A stretch of 17,148 nt of DNA from CALVUP01 sp964422195 (GCA_964422195.1 CAYRAF010000025.1:1-17148); one strand, 5' to 3'; counted from the stretch's first letter, positions 6,513 through 14,006 are shown. The notes: generated by a model not told the origin, from the sequence alone. Numbers and translations: made by a program.

Positions 6513-7141
6513 TAAAAGATGAAAAAGTATTAAAAAAAATTCAAGAAATAGATGAATTAACCAATGAGATAATAGAAACTAAAATTATGCTACTACCATA
6601 TTTCAAAAGTAAAAAAAATAATCCTAGATTAAGTAAATGTAAAATAGAACTATCAGATAATAATGATATAATTGATGGTGCAACCTATAATGCTAAAAAA
6701 AATAGAATTTATATAAATAAAGAGGATATTACAGTAGAAACACTTCTTCGAGAAAAAATAATTCTTTTATTATATAATGAAGATTTAAAATTATCTGGAA
6801 ATATTACAAATTATGAAAAATCAATAGAGGAATATATAGGTAAATGTGCAGCGGAATGGTTAAGATGTCGAGTAATGTATGGAAAAGATTTTTTAAAAAC
6901 TAATTCCAGTAATGTATCAATGATTTATATACATGGTGTTACTGTATTTCAAACTATGTGTGATTTCTTTGGTGAAAATAAATTAATGCTTAATTTCTTT
7001 GATGAAAATACAAATGGTCTTGGCACAGGATTAACTAAATTACAAACTGATTATATAAATAGTCAATTAAAAACAGCTAAATCTGCTTCAGATAAAGTAA
7101 TAGAAAATATAAAAAGCAAAAAAAATTCTAGTGGTAAATAG
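6506..7141 (+). CDS. Unknown protein, possibly a degenerate zincin-like domain
   Basis: A 211-residue protein, probably cytosolic, with no signal peptide. I do not recognise it with confidence. Residues 60-92 read like the part of IrrE/ImmA-type metallopeptidases in which a strand (N-R-I-Y-I-N) precedes a helix with H-E-x-x-H. Here the helix is T-L-L-R-E-K-I-I-L-L, so both metal-binding histidines would be lost. This is a speculative comparison. A second helical part contains two cysteines (Cys114, Cys121). The C-terminus is lysine-rich. The ATG overlaps the preceding stop (ATGGTAG), so the gene is translationally coupled; its own Shine-Dalgarno is weak. A terminator overlaps its stop, making it the last gene of the nusB operon. 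Confidence 0.75.
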   Translation: MVVKDEKVLKKIQEIDELTNEIIETKIMLLPYFKSKKNNPRLSKCKIELSDNNDIIDGATYNAKKNRIYINKEDITVETLLREKIILLLYNEDLKLSGNITNYEKSIEEYIGKCAAEWLRCRVMYGKDFLKTNSSNVSMIYIHGVTVFQTMCDFFGENKLMLNFFDENTNGLGTGLTKLQTDYINSQLKTAKSASDKVIENIKSKKNSSGK

Positions 7142-7150
7142 AATTTTTTT
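7121..7150 (+). terminator. Rho-independent terminator after the nusB-xse operon
   Basis: AAAAATTCTA (7121-7130) pairs with TAGAATTTTT (7139-7148) across the loop GTGGTAAA, followed by more T. It includes the stop codon of the upstream gene. The stem is AT-rich but perfect and ends in eight T residues. Confidence 0.75.
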
Positions 7151-7165
7151 TATTGCATATATTTT

Positions 7166-7198
7166 TTGACAAAAAAATATAGTTAATCTTTATATGAT
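7166..7198 (+). promoter_or_regulatory. spoIIGA-sigE promoter with candidate Spo0A box
   Basis: A perfect -35 TTGACA lies at 7166-7171. The best -10 match is TATGAT (7193-7198), 21 bases away; TTATAT (7190-7195) at 18 bases is the alternative. In B. subtilis the spoIIG promoter is known for a long 22-base spacing and needs phosphorylated Spo0A. TTTGACA (7165-7171) differs by one base from a Spo0A box (TTCGACA). The leader before the ATG would be only about 10-12 bases. Spo0A control is inferred. Confidence 0.5.
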
Positions 7199-7213
7199 AG
7201 TAATGGTGATAAT

Positions 7214-7993
7214 ATGAAGCTTTATTTAGATATTATTATAATTACTAATTTTTTATTTGATTTCATATTATTATTAACAGTTTCTATAGTTTTAAAACGG
7301 AAGTGCAATATATTTAGATTAATACTTGGAAGTTTATTTGGATCAGTAACATTATTATCATTATTTATTAAACTTAATAATATTGAACTTTTTTTACTTA
7401 AAATAATTATGGGTATGATAATGATATTAATAAGTTTTGAATATAAGAATCTAAAAAAATATTTAAAAGAATTATTCTATTTATATTTTGTATCTATTTT
7501 TGCTGGAGGACTAATATATTTAATTAATGATAATTTTGGATATAAACACGAAGGATTATTATTCATAAATAATGGTATAAGTTTAAATATAATTATTTTA
7601 TTCATATTATTTATATTATCAATATATATTTATATTAAACAAAGTAAAGATTTAAAAAGAAAAGTAAGCTCATACCATTTTGTAGATATATATTACAATA
7701 ACAAAATATATACCTGTAATGGATATATAGATACAGCTAATAAATTATATGATCAATATAAAAGAAGACCAGTATCTTTAATATATAAAGATATAAAGAT
7801 AAATAATCCTATTTATGTAAGTTATAAAACGATAAATAAAATAGGGATAATTAAGTGTTTTATCGCAGATAAAATAATAATTGATCATAAAATAACTTAT
7901 AAAAATCAATTAATAGGTATTTCTAAGGAAGATTTTAATATTGATGGAGTAGATTTTATATTACATAGTGATTTGGAGGGATATAATGATTAG
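7214..7993 (+). CDS. spoIIGA: Pro-sigma-E processing peptidase SpoIIGA
   Basis: A membrane aspartic peptidase that removes the pro-sequence of sigma-E in the mother cell after a signal from the forespore (SpoIIR). It has 259 residues: five hydrophobic segments (about 4-27, 34-52, 59-76, 86-104, 121-141) and then a cytosolic peptidase domain. The active site reads G-Y-I-D-T-A-N-K-L-Y-D (170-180). The usual family form is D-S-G-N or D-T-G-N, so Asp173 is kept but Gly is replaced by Ala. The family phrase R-R-P-V-S-L-I follows. ATG 7214 has GGTGAT just upstream. The gene overlaps sigE by eight bases, the standard spoIIG operon arrangement, which settles the assignment. Confidence 0.9.
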   Translation: MKLYLDIIIITNFLFDFILLLTVSIVLKRKCNIFRLILGSLFGSVTLLSLFIKLNNIELFLLKIIMGMIMILISFEYKNLKKYLKELFYLYFVSIFAGGLIYLINDNFGYKHEGLLFINNGISLNIIILFILFILSIYIYIKQSKDLKRKVSSYHFVDIYYNNKIYTCNGYIDTANKLYDQYKRRPVSLIYKDIKINNPIYVSYKTINKIGIIKCFIADKIIIDHKITYKNQLIGISKEDFNIDGVDFILHSDLEGYND

Positions 7994-8675
7994 TTTAATA
8001 TTATTTGTAGGTTATATAATAACATCAATACCAACTTTACTTTATGTTGGTGCGACTGATATATTACCAGAACCATTAAAAAAGGAAGAAGAATTATATT
8101 ATTTAGAATTAGCTAAAGATGGAGATACGTTTGCTAAAGATAAACTAATTGAGCATAATTTAAGATTAGTGGTGTTTTTAGCCAAAAAATATGAAAATAC
8201 TAAAGTCGATTTAGAAGATTTAGTTAGTATAGGAACAATAGGATTAATAAAAGGAATAAATACTTTTTCTATGAATAAGAATATTAAATTAGCTACATAT
8301 GCATCACGTTGTATAGATAATGAAATATTGATGTATTTGAGAAAGAATAAAAGAGTAAGAAGTGAGGTTAGTTTTGAAGATAGCTTATCTTACGATGCTG
8401 ATGGTAATGAGCTGCATTTGGAAGATGTTTTAGGTACAGATTATGATATTGTAACTAGAGGCATAGAAGAAGAAGATGATAGAAAGTTAATGATGAGCGA
8501 AATAGAAAAATTAGATATAAGAGATAGGGAGATAATAATCTTGAGATATGGTTTATATAATCATGAGGAAATGACACAAAAAGAAGTCGCAGATTTACTT
8601 GGTATTTCACAATCATATATATCTAGGATAGAAAAGAAAGTAATAAGAAAACTGAAAAATATTGTAAAGGCGTAA
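7986..8675 (+). CDS. sigE: RNA polymerase sporulation sigma factor sigma-E precursor
   Basis: Early mother-cell sigma factor of endospore formation, made as an inactive membrane-bound precursor and cut by SpoIIGA. It has 229 residues. Region 2 shows A-K-D-K-L-I-E-H-N-L-R-L-V and L-V-S-I-G-T-I-G-L-I-K-G, and R-C-I-D-N-E-I-L-M-Y-L-R is almost identical to B. subtilis SigE. R-S-E-V-S-F-E-D and D-G-N-E-L are also SigE-like rather than SigK-like. Region 4 has a helix-turn-helix Q-K-E-V-A-D-L-L-G-I-S-Q-S-Y-I-S-R (198-214). By alignment with B. subtilis, cleavage would fall near residue 19. The pro-peptide is uncharged and strongly hydrophobic. GGAGGG five bases before ATG 7986 fixes the start. Confidence 0.93.
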   Translation: MISLILFVGYIITSIPTLLYVGATDILPEPLKKEEELYYLELAKDGDTFAKDKLIEHNLRLVVFLAKKYENTKVDLEDLVSIGTIGLIKGINTFSMNKNIKLATYASRCIDNEILMYLRKNKRVRSEVSFEDSLSYDADGNELHLEDVLGTDYDIVTRGIEEEDDRKLMMSEIEKLDIRDREIIILRYGLYNHEEMTQKEVADLLGISQSYISRIEKKVIRKLKNIVKA

Positions 8676-8693
8676 TGTAAAATTGCGTTTTTT
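8671..8693 (+). terminator. Terminator after sigE
   Basis: CGTAAT (8671-8676) pairs with ATTGCG (8682-8687), including one U-G pair, around the loop GTAAA and is followed by TTTTTT. The stem includes the sigE stop codon. AATGTAAA (8674-8681) and TTTACATT (8695-8702) can form an alternative longer stem. Confidence 0.65.
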
Positions 8694-8744
8694 ATTTACA
8701 TTTATTTATATTTGTTTTACAATTATATTTACGGAGGATATTAT

Positions 8745-9455
8745 ATGCAACGATATTTTACAGATAAAATTATTGATAATATAACTTACTTAAATGAAGA
8801 CGATTCATATCATTTAAGAGTTGTTATGCGAGCAAATATAAATGATTCTCTTGAAATAGTAAATAACAATAAATTATATTTAGGAAAAGTAGTAACACTT
8901 AATGATAATATTAAAGTAAAAATAGAGAAGGAAATAGAAGAACATCATGAATATTATCATGTTGATATAGCCCAAGCATTAATTAAAGATAAAAAGATGG
9001 ATTTTGTATTACAAAAATCAACAGAATTAGGTGTTAATAATATAATTCCATTAATAACAACAAGAAGTGTTGTTAAAATAACTGATCGAAGTAATAAAAA
9101 AATTGAACGATATAATAAGATTGTAAAAGAAGCGTCTTCGCAATCTAAACGTTTGAAAATACCAAAAGTACTAGAATTTATGACTATTGATGATTTAATA
9201 AATTTAGATTATGATATTAAAATATTATGTAGTGTAAATGAAGCGTCAATAAGTCTAAAAAAGGTCTTTCATAATACAAAAATTAGTGATAGAATATTAT
9301 TTGTAGTAGGACCTGAAGGCGGTTTTACTGATATAGAGGAACAAAAAATGATTGATCATGGATTTATTAGAGTTACTCTTGGTAAAAATGTACTTAGAAC
9401 TGAAACTACTTCATTATATATTTTAAGCGTAGTTTCCTATAATTTTATGAGGTGA
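8745..9455 (+). CDS. rsmE: 16S rRNA (uracil-1498-N3)-methyltransferase
   Basis: A SPOUT-class methyltransferase that uses S-adenosylmethionine to methylate U1498 of 16S rRNA in the 30S subunit. It has 236 residues. An N-terminal PUA-like domain (about 1-65) starts M-Q-R-Y-F. The family motif K-D-K-K-M-D-F-V-L-Q-K-S-T-E-L-G-V is at 81-97, E-A-S-S-Q-S-K-R at 129-136, V-G-P-E-G-G-F at 188-194 and the knotted AdoMet site L-G-K-N-V-L-R-T-E-T at 212-221. GGAGG (8733-8737) precedes ATG 8745 by seven bases; the frame extends upstream without a Shine-Dalgarno and is not used. It is four bases from the next gene and probably co-transcribed with it. Confidence 0.95.
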   Translation: MQRYFTDKIIDNITYLNEDDSYHLRVVMRANINDSLEIVNNNKLYLGKVVTLNDNIKVKIEKEIEEHHEYYHVDIAQALIKDKKMDFVLQKSTELGVNNIIPLITTRSVVKITDRSNKKIERYNKIVKEASSQSKRLKIPKVLEFMTIDDLINLDYDIKILCSVNEASISLKKVFHNTKISDRILFVVGPEGGFTDIEEQKMIDHGFIRVTLGKNVLRTETTSLYILSVVSYNFMR

Positions 9456-9459
9456 TTTT

Positions 9460-10407
9460 ATGAATAATCTATTAAATATGTTACAAATAAATAGTGATGT
9501 TATTATGATATATGCTTTAATTTTTATAATGGCTATATTATTAATTACAATTTTTGTTCTTGATTATAAAAGTAAAAAAAGAAATCTTGATATTGATCAT
9601 TCTATAGTTATTGAGGGAGATACTCCTATTGAAAAATATGAAACATATGATAATTTAAGAGATAGTTTTGACGAAAAAATTGAGGATAAACAATTAGAAA
9701 AAGTAGAAGAAATAAAACAAGAAGAACCTATCAAGGAAGAGATTATTGAAAAAACAGAAGATAATATTGATAGTAATATTAAATATGAAGAAAAAAACGA
9801 AGAAGAAAAAAAGGAAGAAGCAAGGGAAGAATTGAAAGAGCTTGTTCAAGAATTAAAAGAAGAACCAGAAGATAAAAATATAGGTTTAACTGATTTTGAA
9901 GTTGAACAAGAAGAAAATGCAATTATTAGTTATGATGAGTTAAAAAAAGTAAGTGATGAGTTATATGAAAATAATGAAGAAACTCAATATAAAGATGAAG
10001 GAAATGAACCTATCAGTATAGCTCAACTTCAAGATATGTTTAAAGAAATTAATGAGATACCAACTGTAGAAGTAGCGAGTGATGAGGAAAAATCTGATTT
10101 AGTAGAAGCTATTGAATCATTAGAAAAACCAGTAATCAATAATACTGAAATATTAGAGGAACAACCTAAGGTTAGATTAGATGATTTTGCTATTAAAACA
10201 GGAGATCATAAGTTTAAGATGTCACCAGTCATTTCACCAGTATATGGTGCAATGGAAGATGCCAATATAGAAGAGTTTGATACATTTGCAGAAAATACGA
10301 AATTAAAGTTAGAACAAACTGCTAATTTAGAAAAACTAGATCAAGAATTGAAGAAAACTAATGAATTTCTGTCAGTTTTAAAAGAATTACAAAAGAAGCT
10401 TGACTAA
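9460..10407 (+). CDS. Acidic membrane-anchored protein with S-P-V-I-S-P-V-Y-G motif
   Basis: A 315-residue protein of unknown function. One membrane helix (about 14-35) is followed by a basic stop, K-S-K-K-R, so the long remainder should be cytosolic. Residues 55-180 are extremely rich in Glu and Lys, probably disordered or coiled-coil. Residues 252-263 read F-K-M-S-P-V-I-S-P-V-Y-G, the only non-acidic, low-charge stretch, and look like a short binding motif. A predicted coiled-coil helix closes the protein (285-315). The architecture, one N-terminal helix and a long acidic cytosolic tail, resembles division or envelope adaptors such as EzrA or ZipA types, and it precedes murG-murB-divIB. That functional link is only inferred. 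The Shine-Dalgarno is GAGGTGAT. Confidence 0.8.
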   Translation: MNNLLNMLQINSDVIMIYALIFIMAILLITIFVLDYKSKKRNLDIDHSIVIEGDTPIEKYETYDNLRDSFDEKIEDKQLEKVEEIKQEEPIKEEIIEKTEDNIDSNIKYEEKNEEEKKEEAREELKELVQELKEEPEDKNIGLTDFEVEQEENAIISYDELKKVSDELYENNEETQYKDEGNEPISIAQLQDMFKEINEIPTVEVASDEEKSDLVEAIESLEKPVINNTEILEEQPKVRLDDFAIKTGDHKFKMSPVISPVYGAMEDANIEEFDTFAENTKLKLEQTANLEKLDQELKKTNEFLSVLKELQKKLD

Positions 10408-10418
10408 GCTTTTTTTTT
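10391..10418 (+). terminator. Terminator before murG
   Basis: AAGCTT (10396-10401) pairs with AAGCTT (10406-10411) around the loop GACT, extended by a G-U pair and A-T pairs, and is followed by a run of T to 10418. The stop codon of the upstream gene lies in the loop and stem. Confidence 0.8.
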
Positions 10419-10479
10419 ACATAATTATACTTTTCTATAATAAAATTTATCCTTTTATTCGCTTTAAAACATATAATTA

Positions 10480-10488
10480 TGATATAAT
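10480..10488 (+). promoter_or_regulatory. Extended -10 promoter for murG-murB-divIB
   Basis: TGATATAAT is a perfect extended -10 element (TG-n-TATAAT). There is no good -35 box at 17 bases (CGCTTT). The start point would be near 10495, leaving a leader of about 13 bases that is mostly the Shine-Dalgarno AAGGATGTGAT. Confidence 0.65.
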
Positions 10489-10507
10489 TATTAAGGATGT
10501 GATATGC

Positions 10508-11590
10508 ATGAAAATTGTTATTACCGCAGGTGGAACAGGTGGACATATATTCCCAGCTGTATCTATTATTAAAAAATTACAAGAAAAAATCAAAGATGTA
10601 GAAATTTTGTATATTGGTACCACTGATAGAATGGAAAAAGATATTATACCAAAACTTGGAATTAAGTATGAAGGTATAGAGATGATTGGTTTAAGTAGAA
10701 AAAATGTTTTTAAGAATTTTAAAACAATATCTTGTTTACTAAAAGGAATTAAAAAAGCAAAAAGGATACTTAAAGAGTTTAATCCTGACTTTGTTCTTGG
10801 AGTAGGTGGTTATATAACTGTGCCTGTTTTGTATGCTGCAAATAAGCTAGGTATTAAGTCGGCTATTCATGAGCAAAATGCTATCGCCGGTCTTTCAAAT
10901 AAATATTTATCTAAAAAAGTTGACAAAGTATTTGTATCAATCGAAGAATCTAAACAATACTTTGATGAAAATAAAGTTGTATACACTGGTAATCCTCGTA
11001 GTGAAGAAATAATTAAAGCAAAGAAAAAAGATTTAAAAGAGTATAAACTTAATCCTAATAAAAAACTTGTTATTATTACTATGGGTTCTTTAGGCAGTTA
11101 TACAGTAAATCAAAAGATGAAGCAAATATTAAAAAATATTGGTAATAAAGAATATCAAGTATTATATATAACAGGTAATGCTTATTATGATGAATTCAAA
11201 AATATAAAAGGCTTACCTAATAATGTAATTATATATAGTTTACTTGATGATTGGTTAGGACTTTTAAAAAACTGTGATGTATTAGTATCACGTGCAGGGG
11301 CTTCAACAATTGCTGAGATAACCGCAGTTGGAATACCATCAATTTTAATACCTAGTCCATATGTCACTAATAATCATCAAATGAAAAATGCACTAGCTTT
11401 AAAAAATAAGGAAGCTTGTTATATAATTGAAGAAGAAAATTTAGATGAAAAAGTTTTACTTGATACTATAGATTTAATAATCGATAATAAAGATATAACT
11501 AATAGTTTAAGAGAAAACGCAAAAAGTATGCGTAAAGAAAATAGTGCAAGTATCATTGTGAATGAAATTAAAAAAATAGTGGGAGAATGA
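10508..11590 (+). CDS. murG: UDP-GlcNAc:lipid I GlcNAc transferase MurG
   Basis: A peripheral membrane GT28 glycosyltransferase on the cytosolic face. It adds GlcNAc from UDP-GlcNAc to lipid I, giving lipid II for peptidoglycan. It has 360 residues, normal length. The glycine loop A-G-G-T-G-G-H-I-F-P-A is at 7-17, V-G-G-Y at 99-102, H-E-Q-N (121-124) at the acceptor side, T-G-N-P at 160-163, and the donor site S-R-A-G-A-S-T-I-A-E at 261-270 with the conserved N-N-H-Q (288-291). ATG 10508 follows AAGGATGTGAT; an upstream extension of the frame would cross the promoter and is rejected. The end overlaps the start region of murB. Confidence 0.96.
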   Translation: MKIVITAGGTGGHIFPAVSIIKKLQEKIKDVEILYIGTTDRMEKDIIPKLGIKYEGIEMIGLSRKNVFKNFKTISCLLKGIKKAKRILKEFNPDFVLGVGGYITVPVLYAANKLGIKSAIHEQNAIAGLSNKYLSKKVDKVFVSIEESKQYFDENKVVYTGNPRSEEIIKAKKKDLKEYKLNPNKKLVIITMGSLGSYTVNQKMKQILKNIGNKEYQVLYITGNAYYDEFKNIKGLPNNVIIYSLLDDWLGLLKNCDVLVSRAGASTIAEITAVGIPSILIPSPYVTNNHQMKNALALKNKEACYIIEEENLDEKVLLDTIDLIIDNKDITNSLRENAKSMRKENSASIIVNEIKKIVGE

Positions 11591-11595
11591 TATCA

Positions 11596-12501
11596 ATGCA
11601 AGAAATTATTCAATATATAAAAGATAATAATATTGGTAGATATGAATCTAATTATAGTATTAAAAAACTAACTTCATATAAAGTTGGAGGTAATACTAAA
11701 GTTTTGGTATATCCAAAGGATGTAGAAAAACTAATATTGTTGCTTAGAATATTAAAGGCTAAAAAGATTAAGTATAAAGTTATAGGTAATGGTTCCAACT
11801 TATTATTCTCTGATAAAACTTATGATGGAGTATTAATTAAATTAAATGAATTTGATCAATTAGATATTAAAGGAAATAACATTACTGTAGGTGCTGGATA
11901 TTCTTTAGTAAAACTTTCTAGAGAAGCTACTAAAAAATCATTAACAGGTTTAGAATTTGCATCAGGTATTCCTGGTACTGTTGGTGGGGCAGTATTTATG
12001 AATGCTGGAGCTTATAAGAGTGATATGGGTTATATTGTAAAAAGTGTAAAAGTATTAACTCCATCCCTTAAAATAATAACTTTAGTTAATAAAGAATTAG
12101 ATTTTCATTACAGAACATCATTTTTACAAAAACATCCTAAATATATTTGCCTAGAAGTAAAAATTGGTTTAAAACAAGGAAAAAAAGATGCTATTGAAAA
12201 ACTAATTAAAGATAGATTAAAACGAAGATTAGAAACACAACCATTAGAATATCCATCCGCAGGTTCTGTTTTTAGAAATCCTGAAGATAACTATGCAGGA
12301 GCATTAATAGAAAATCTTGGATTAAAAGGATTATATAAAGGTGGAGCACAAGTTAGTAAAAAACATGCTAATTTCATCATAAATAAAAAAAATGCAAAAG
12401 CTCAGGATATTAAAGATTTAATGGAAATGGTTCATGATAGTGTCTTAGATAGTTATGGTATAGATTTAAAAATTGAACAAGAAATGGTAAATTGGGAGTA
12501 A
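11596..12501 (+). CDS. murB: UDP-N-acetylenolpyruvoylglucosamine reductase MurB
   Basis: An FAD enzyme that reduces UDP-GlcNAc-enolpyruvate to UDP-MurNAc with NADPH, in the cytosol. It has 301 residues, type II by length. The FAD domain shows Y-K-V-G-G-N-T, I-G-N-G-S-N-L-L (63-70) and G-L-E-F-A-S-G-I-P-G-T-V-G-G-A-V-F-M-N-A-G-A-Y (118-140). Y-R-T-S-F is at 172-176, the catalytic serine lies in S-A-G-S-V-F-R-N-P (Ser224), and Glu296 near the C-terminus is the likely last catalytic residue. An ATG at 11587 overlaps the murG stop but has its Shine-Dalgarno only one base away, so ATG 11596, ten bases after GGGAG, is preferred. Confidence 0.95.
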   Translation: MQEIIQYIKDNNIGRYESNYSIKKLTSYKVGGNTKVLVYPKDVEKLILLLRILKAKKIKYKVIGNGSNLLFSDKTYDGVLIKLNEFDQLDIKGNNITVGAGYSLVKLSREATKKSLTGLEFASGIPGTVGGAVFMNAGAYKSDMGYIVKSVKVLTPSLKIITLVNKELDFHYRTSFLQKHPKYICLEVKIGLKQGKKDAIEKLIKDRLKRRLETQPLEYPSAGSVFRNPEDNYAGALIENLGLKGLYKGGAQVSKKHANFIINKKNAKAQDIKDLMEMVHDSVLDSYGIDLKIEQEMVNWE

Positions 12502-12504
12502 TAT

Positions 12505-13188
12505 ATGGCTAAAAAAATAGTAAAAAAGAAAAGATTAAAAATAATACCTTTTCTTATATTTCTAGTTTTATTAGGTATATTTTCATATATTTCATATTTA
12601 CTTTTAGATATGCCTATTAAAAATATTGTTATTAAAGGGACAACTATATTATCTGATCAAGAAATATTAGAACTTGCAAATATAGATGATTATCCTTCAT
12701 TTTTAAGAACTACTTCTCATGGGATAAAGAAAAAATTAAAGACTAATTCTTATATTAATGATGTTAAAGTTCATAAAGCATTTTTTAATAAAATAATATT
12801 AGAAATAGATGAAAATAGTATTTTATATATCGATAGTAATACTAACAAAATGGTATTATCAAATGAAAAAAGTATTGATATAGATAAAAATAGTGTAGGA
12901 GTTGCTACTTTAATTAATGAAGTTGATACTAAATATAAAAGTAGATTTATTAAGAAATTAAATGAGGTAGATAAAAACATTTTAAGTAAAGTATCTGAAA
13001 TTAAATATGAACCAACTGAGTTAGATAAAGGAAGATTCTTATTTTCTATGACTGATGGTAATTATGTATACTTAACTTTAACTAAATTTAAAAATATTAA
13101 TTATTATGAAGATGTACTTCCACAATTAGAAGGAAAGAAAGGTATCCTTTATTTAGACTCTGGTAATCATTTTGAAATTATGGAATAA
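12505..13188 (+). CDS. divIB: Cell division protein FtsQ/DivIB
   Basis: A bitopic division protein that works with FtsL/DivIC and FtsB at the septum. It has 227 residues: a basic cytosolic tail K-K-I-V-K-K-K-R, one membrane helix (about 13-34), and an extracytoplasmic POTRA domain starting M-P-I-K-N-I-V-I-K-G (36-45) with the usual I-N-D-V-K-V-H-K-A-F-F-N-K-I-I-L-E-I (84-101). A beta domain follows to about 200. The gene is three bases after murB, and its Shine-Dalgarno (GGGAG) covers the murB stop. The order murG-murB-divIB is that of the Bacillus dcw cluster. ftsA and ftsZ, expected a little further on, do not follow. Confidence 0.92.
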   Translation: MAKKIVKKKRLKIIPFLIFLVLLGIFSYISYLLLDMPIKNIVIKGTTILSDQEILELANIDDYPSFLRTTSHGIKKKLKTNSYINDVKVHKAFFNKIILEIDENSILYIDSNTNKMVLSNEKSIDIDKNSVGVATLINEVDTKYKSRFIKKLNEVDKNILSKVSEIKYEPTELDKGRFLFSMTDGNYVYLTLTKFKNINYYEDVLPQLEGKKGILYLDSGNHFEIME

Positions 13189-13189
13189 G

Positions 13190-13218
13190 AAAGGTGTTAC
13201 TTGCTTAATATCTTTTTT
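13190..13218 (+). terminator. Terminator after divIB
   Basis: AAAGGTGTTA (13190-13199) pairs with TAATATCTTT (13206-13215), with two G-U pairs, around the loop CTTGCT and ends in TTT. It lies immediately after the stop codon and overlaps the -35 box of the next promoter. Confidence 0.65.
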
Positions 13219-13229
13219 ATATATATAAT
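13201..13229 (+). promoter_or_regulatory. Promoter of the first repeat-protein gene
   Basis: A -35 TTGCTT (13201-13206) and a consensus -10 TATAAT (13224-13229) are exactly 17 bases apart. The -35 box lies in the loop and 3' arm of the divIB terminator. Transcription would start near 13236, about 15 bases before the ATG. Confidence 0.65.
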
Positions 13230-13250
13230 ATATAAACAGGAAGTGATAGA

Positions 13251-13964
13251 ATGTTTTATACAGGTGATATAAATACTAATGTAACGAAAGAAGAAAAAGA
13301 AATATTAAAAAAGATTAGTGATTTTTGTTTTCACTATGGTGATAAATATGTAGTGAAAGAGCTTGAAAAATTAGTTTTTGACGCTAATAATGCAGCTTTA
13401 TCATATTATTTTGTAATAGGTATAGATGGTTCAAATAAAGAAGCTCATCAAGAAATAATAATTGAAAGCAAGAATCCAGAATACAATTATCTTTGTGCAA
13501 AATTATTTAAAAACAAGAAAAAAGAACATGCTCAAGCAGTAATAGATAGTAAAGATTCAAAATATAATTATCTCTTTGCTAAAGAAATATTTGATTCCAA
13601 TAAAAAAGCCCACGAACAAGCACTTTTGGATGGTGAGGGAAGCAAATATAATATTTACTTTGCTAAAAAAATAAGAGGTGCTGATATTGCTGCTCACCAA
13701 CAAAAAATAATAGAATCCAATGATCCGCTTTATATTGCTTGGTTTGCTAATGAGTTGCAATCAGAAGGTGCTGATATAGATGCTTTGCAACAGGCAATAT
13801 TACAAACTGAAGATGTATTAGAAATTGAATCTTTTGCTAGAAATGTACATAAATCTAATAAGGATTTGCTATTAAAAACTGTTGAAAAACTTCAAGAGGA
13901 AGAAAGAACACAAGACGCTAATAAAATAAAAAAATTAATATATAATGTTACAAATTTAGAATAA
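13251..13964 (+). CDS. 28-residue repeat protein A (unknown function)
   Basis: A 237-residue protein with no signal peptide or membrane helix, so cytosolic. After an N-terminal cap (about 1-37) come units of about 28 residues starting at residues 38, 66, 93, 121, 149, 179 and 207. The best kept parts are H-x-x-x-I-I-x-S and Y-N-Y-x-x-A-K. Each unit is probably two short helices, so the whole would be a curved alpha-solenoid suited to binding a partner. The later units replace the leading His by Leu (179, 207), and this paralogue is the most divergent of the three. It ends with a cap K-I-K-K-L-I-Y-N-V shared with the others. AGGAAGTGAT precedes the ATG. I know no named family and infer no catalytic activity. 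Confidence 0.85.
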   Translation: MFYTGDINTNVTKEEKEILKKISDFCFHYGDKYVVKELEKLVFDANNAALSYYFVIGIDGSNKEAHQEIIIESKNPEYNYLCAKLFKNKKKEHAQAVIDSKDSKYNYLFAKEIFDSNKKAHEQALLDGEGSKYNIYFAKKIRGADIAAHQQKIIESNDPLYIAWFANELQSEGADIDALQQAILQTEDVLEIESFARNVHKSNKDLLLKTVEKLQEEERTQDANKIKKLIYNVTNLE

Positions 13965-13970
13965 ATAGTA

Positions 13971-14000
13971 TTGAATAAATAATCCTATTTATGATAAAAT
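13971..14000 (+). promoter_or_regulatory. Promoter of the antisense RNA, copy 2
   Basis: TTGAAT (13971-13976) and TAAAAT (13995-14000) are 18 bases apart, the same boxes and spacing as in copy 1 despite an unrelated spacer. Confidence 0.7.
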
Positions 14001-14006
14001 ATAAAT

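Noticed and set aside
10400..10507. N-terminal extension of MurG upstream of 10508
   Set aside because: It would cross the terminator and the extended -10 promoter, and MurG proteins start at the M-K-I-V-I-T-A-G-G-T motif.
12771..12980. Hydrophobic minus-strand frame inside divIB
   Set aside because: AT-rich coding DNA often gives leucine- and isoleucine-rich frames on the other strand; there is no ribosome site.
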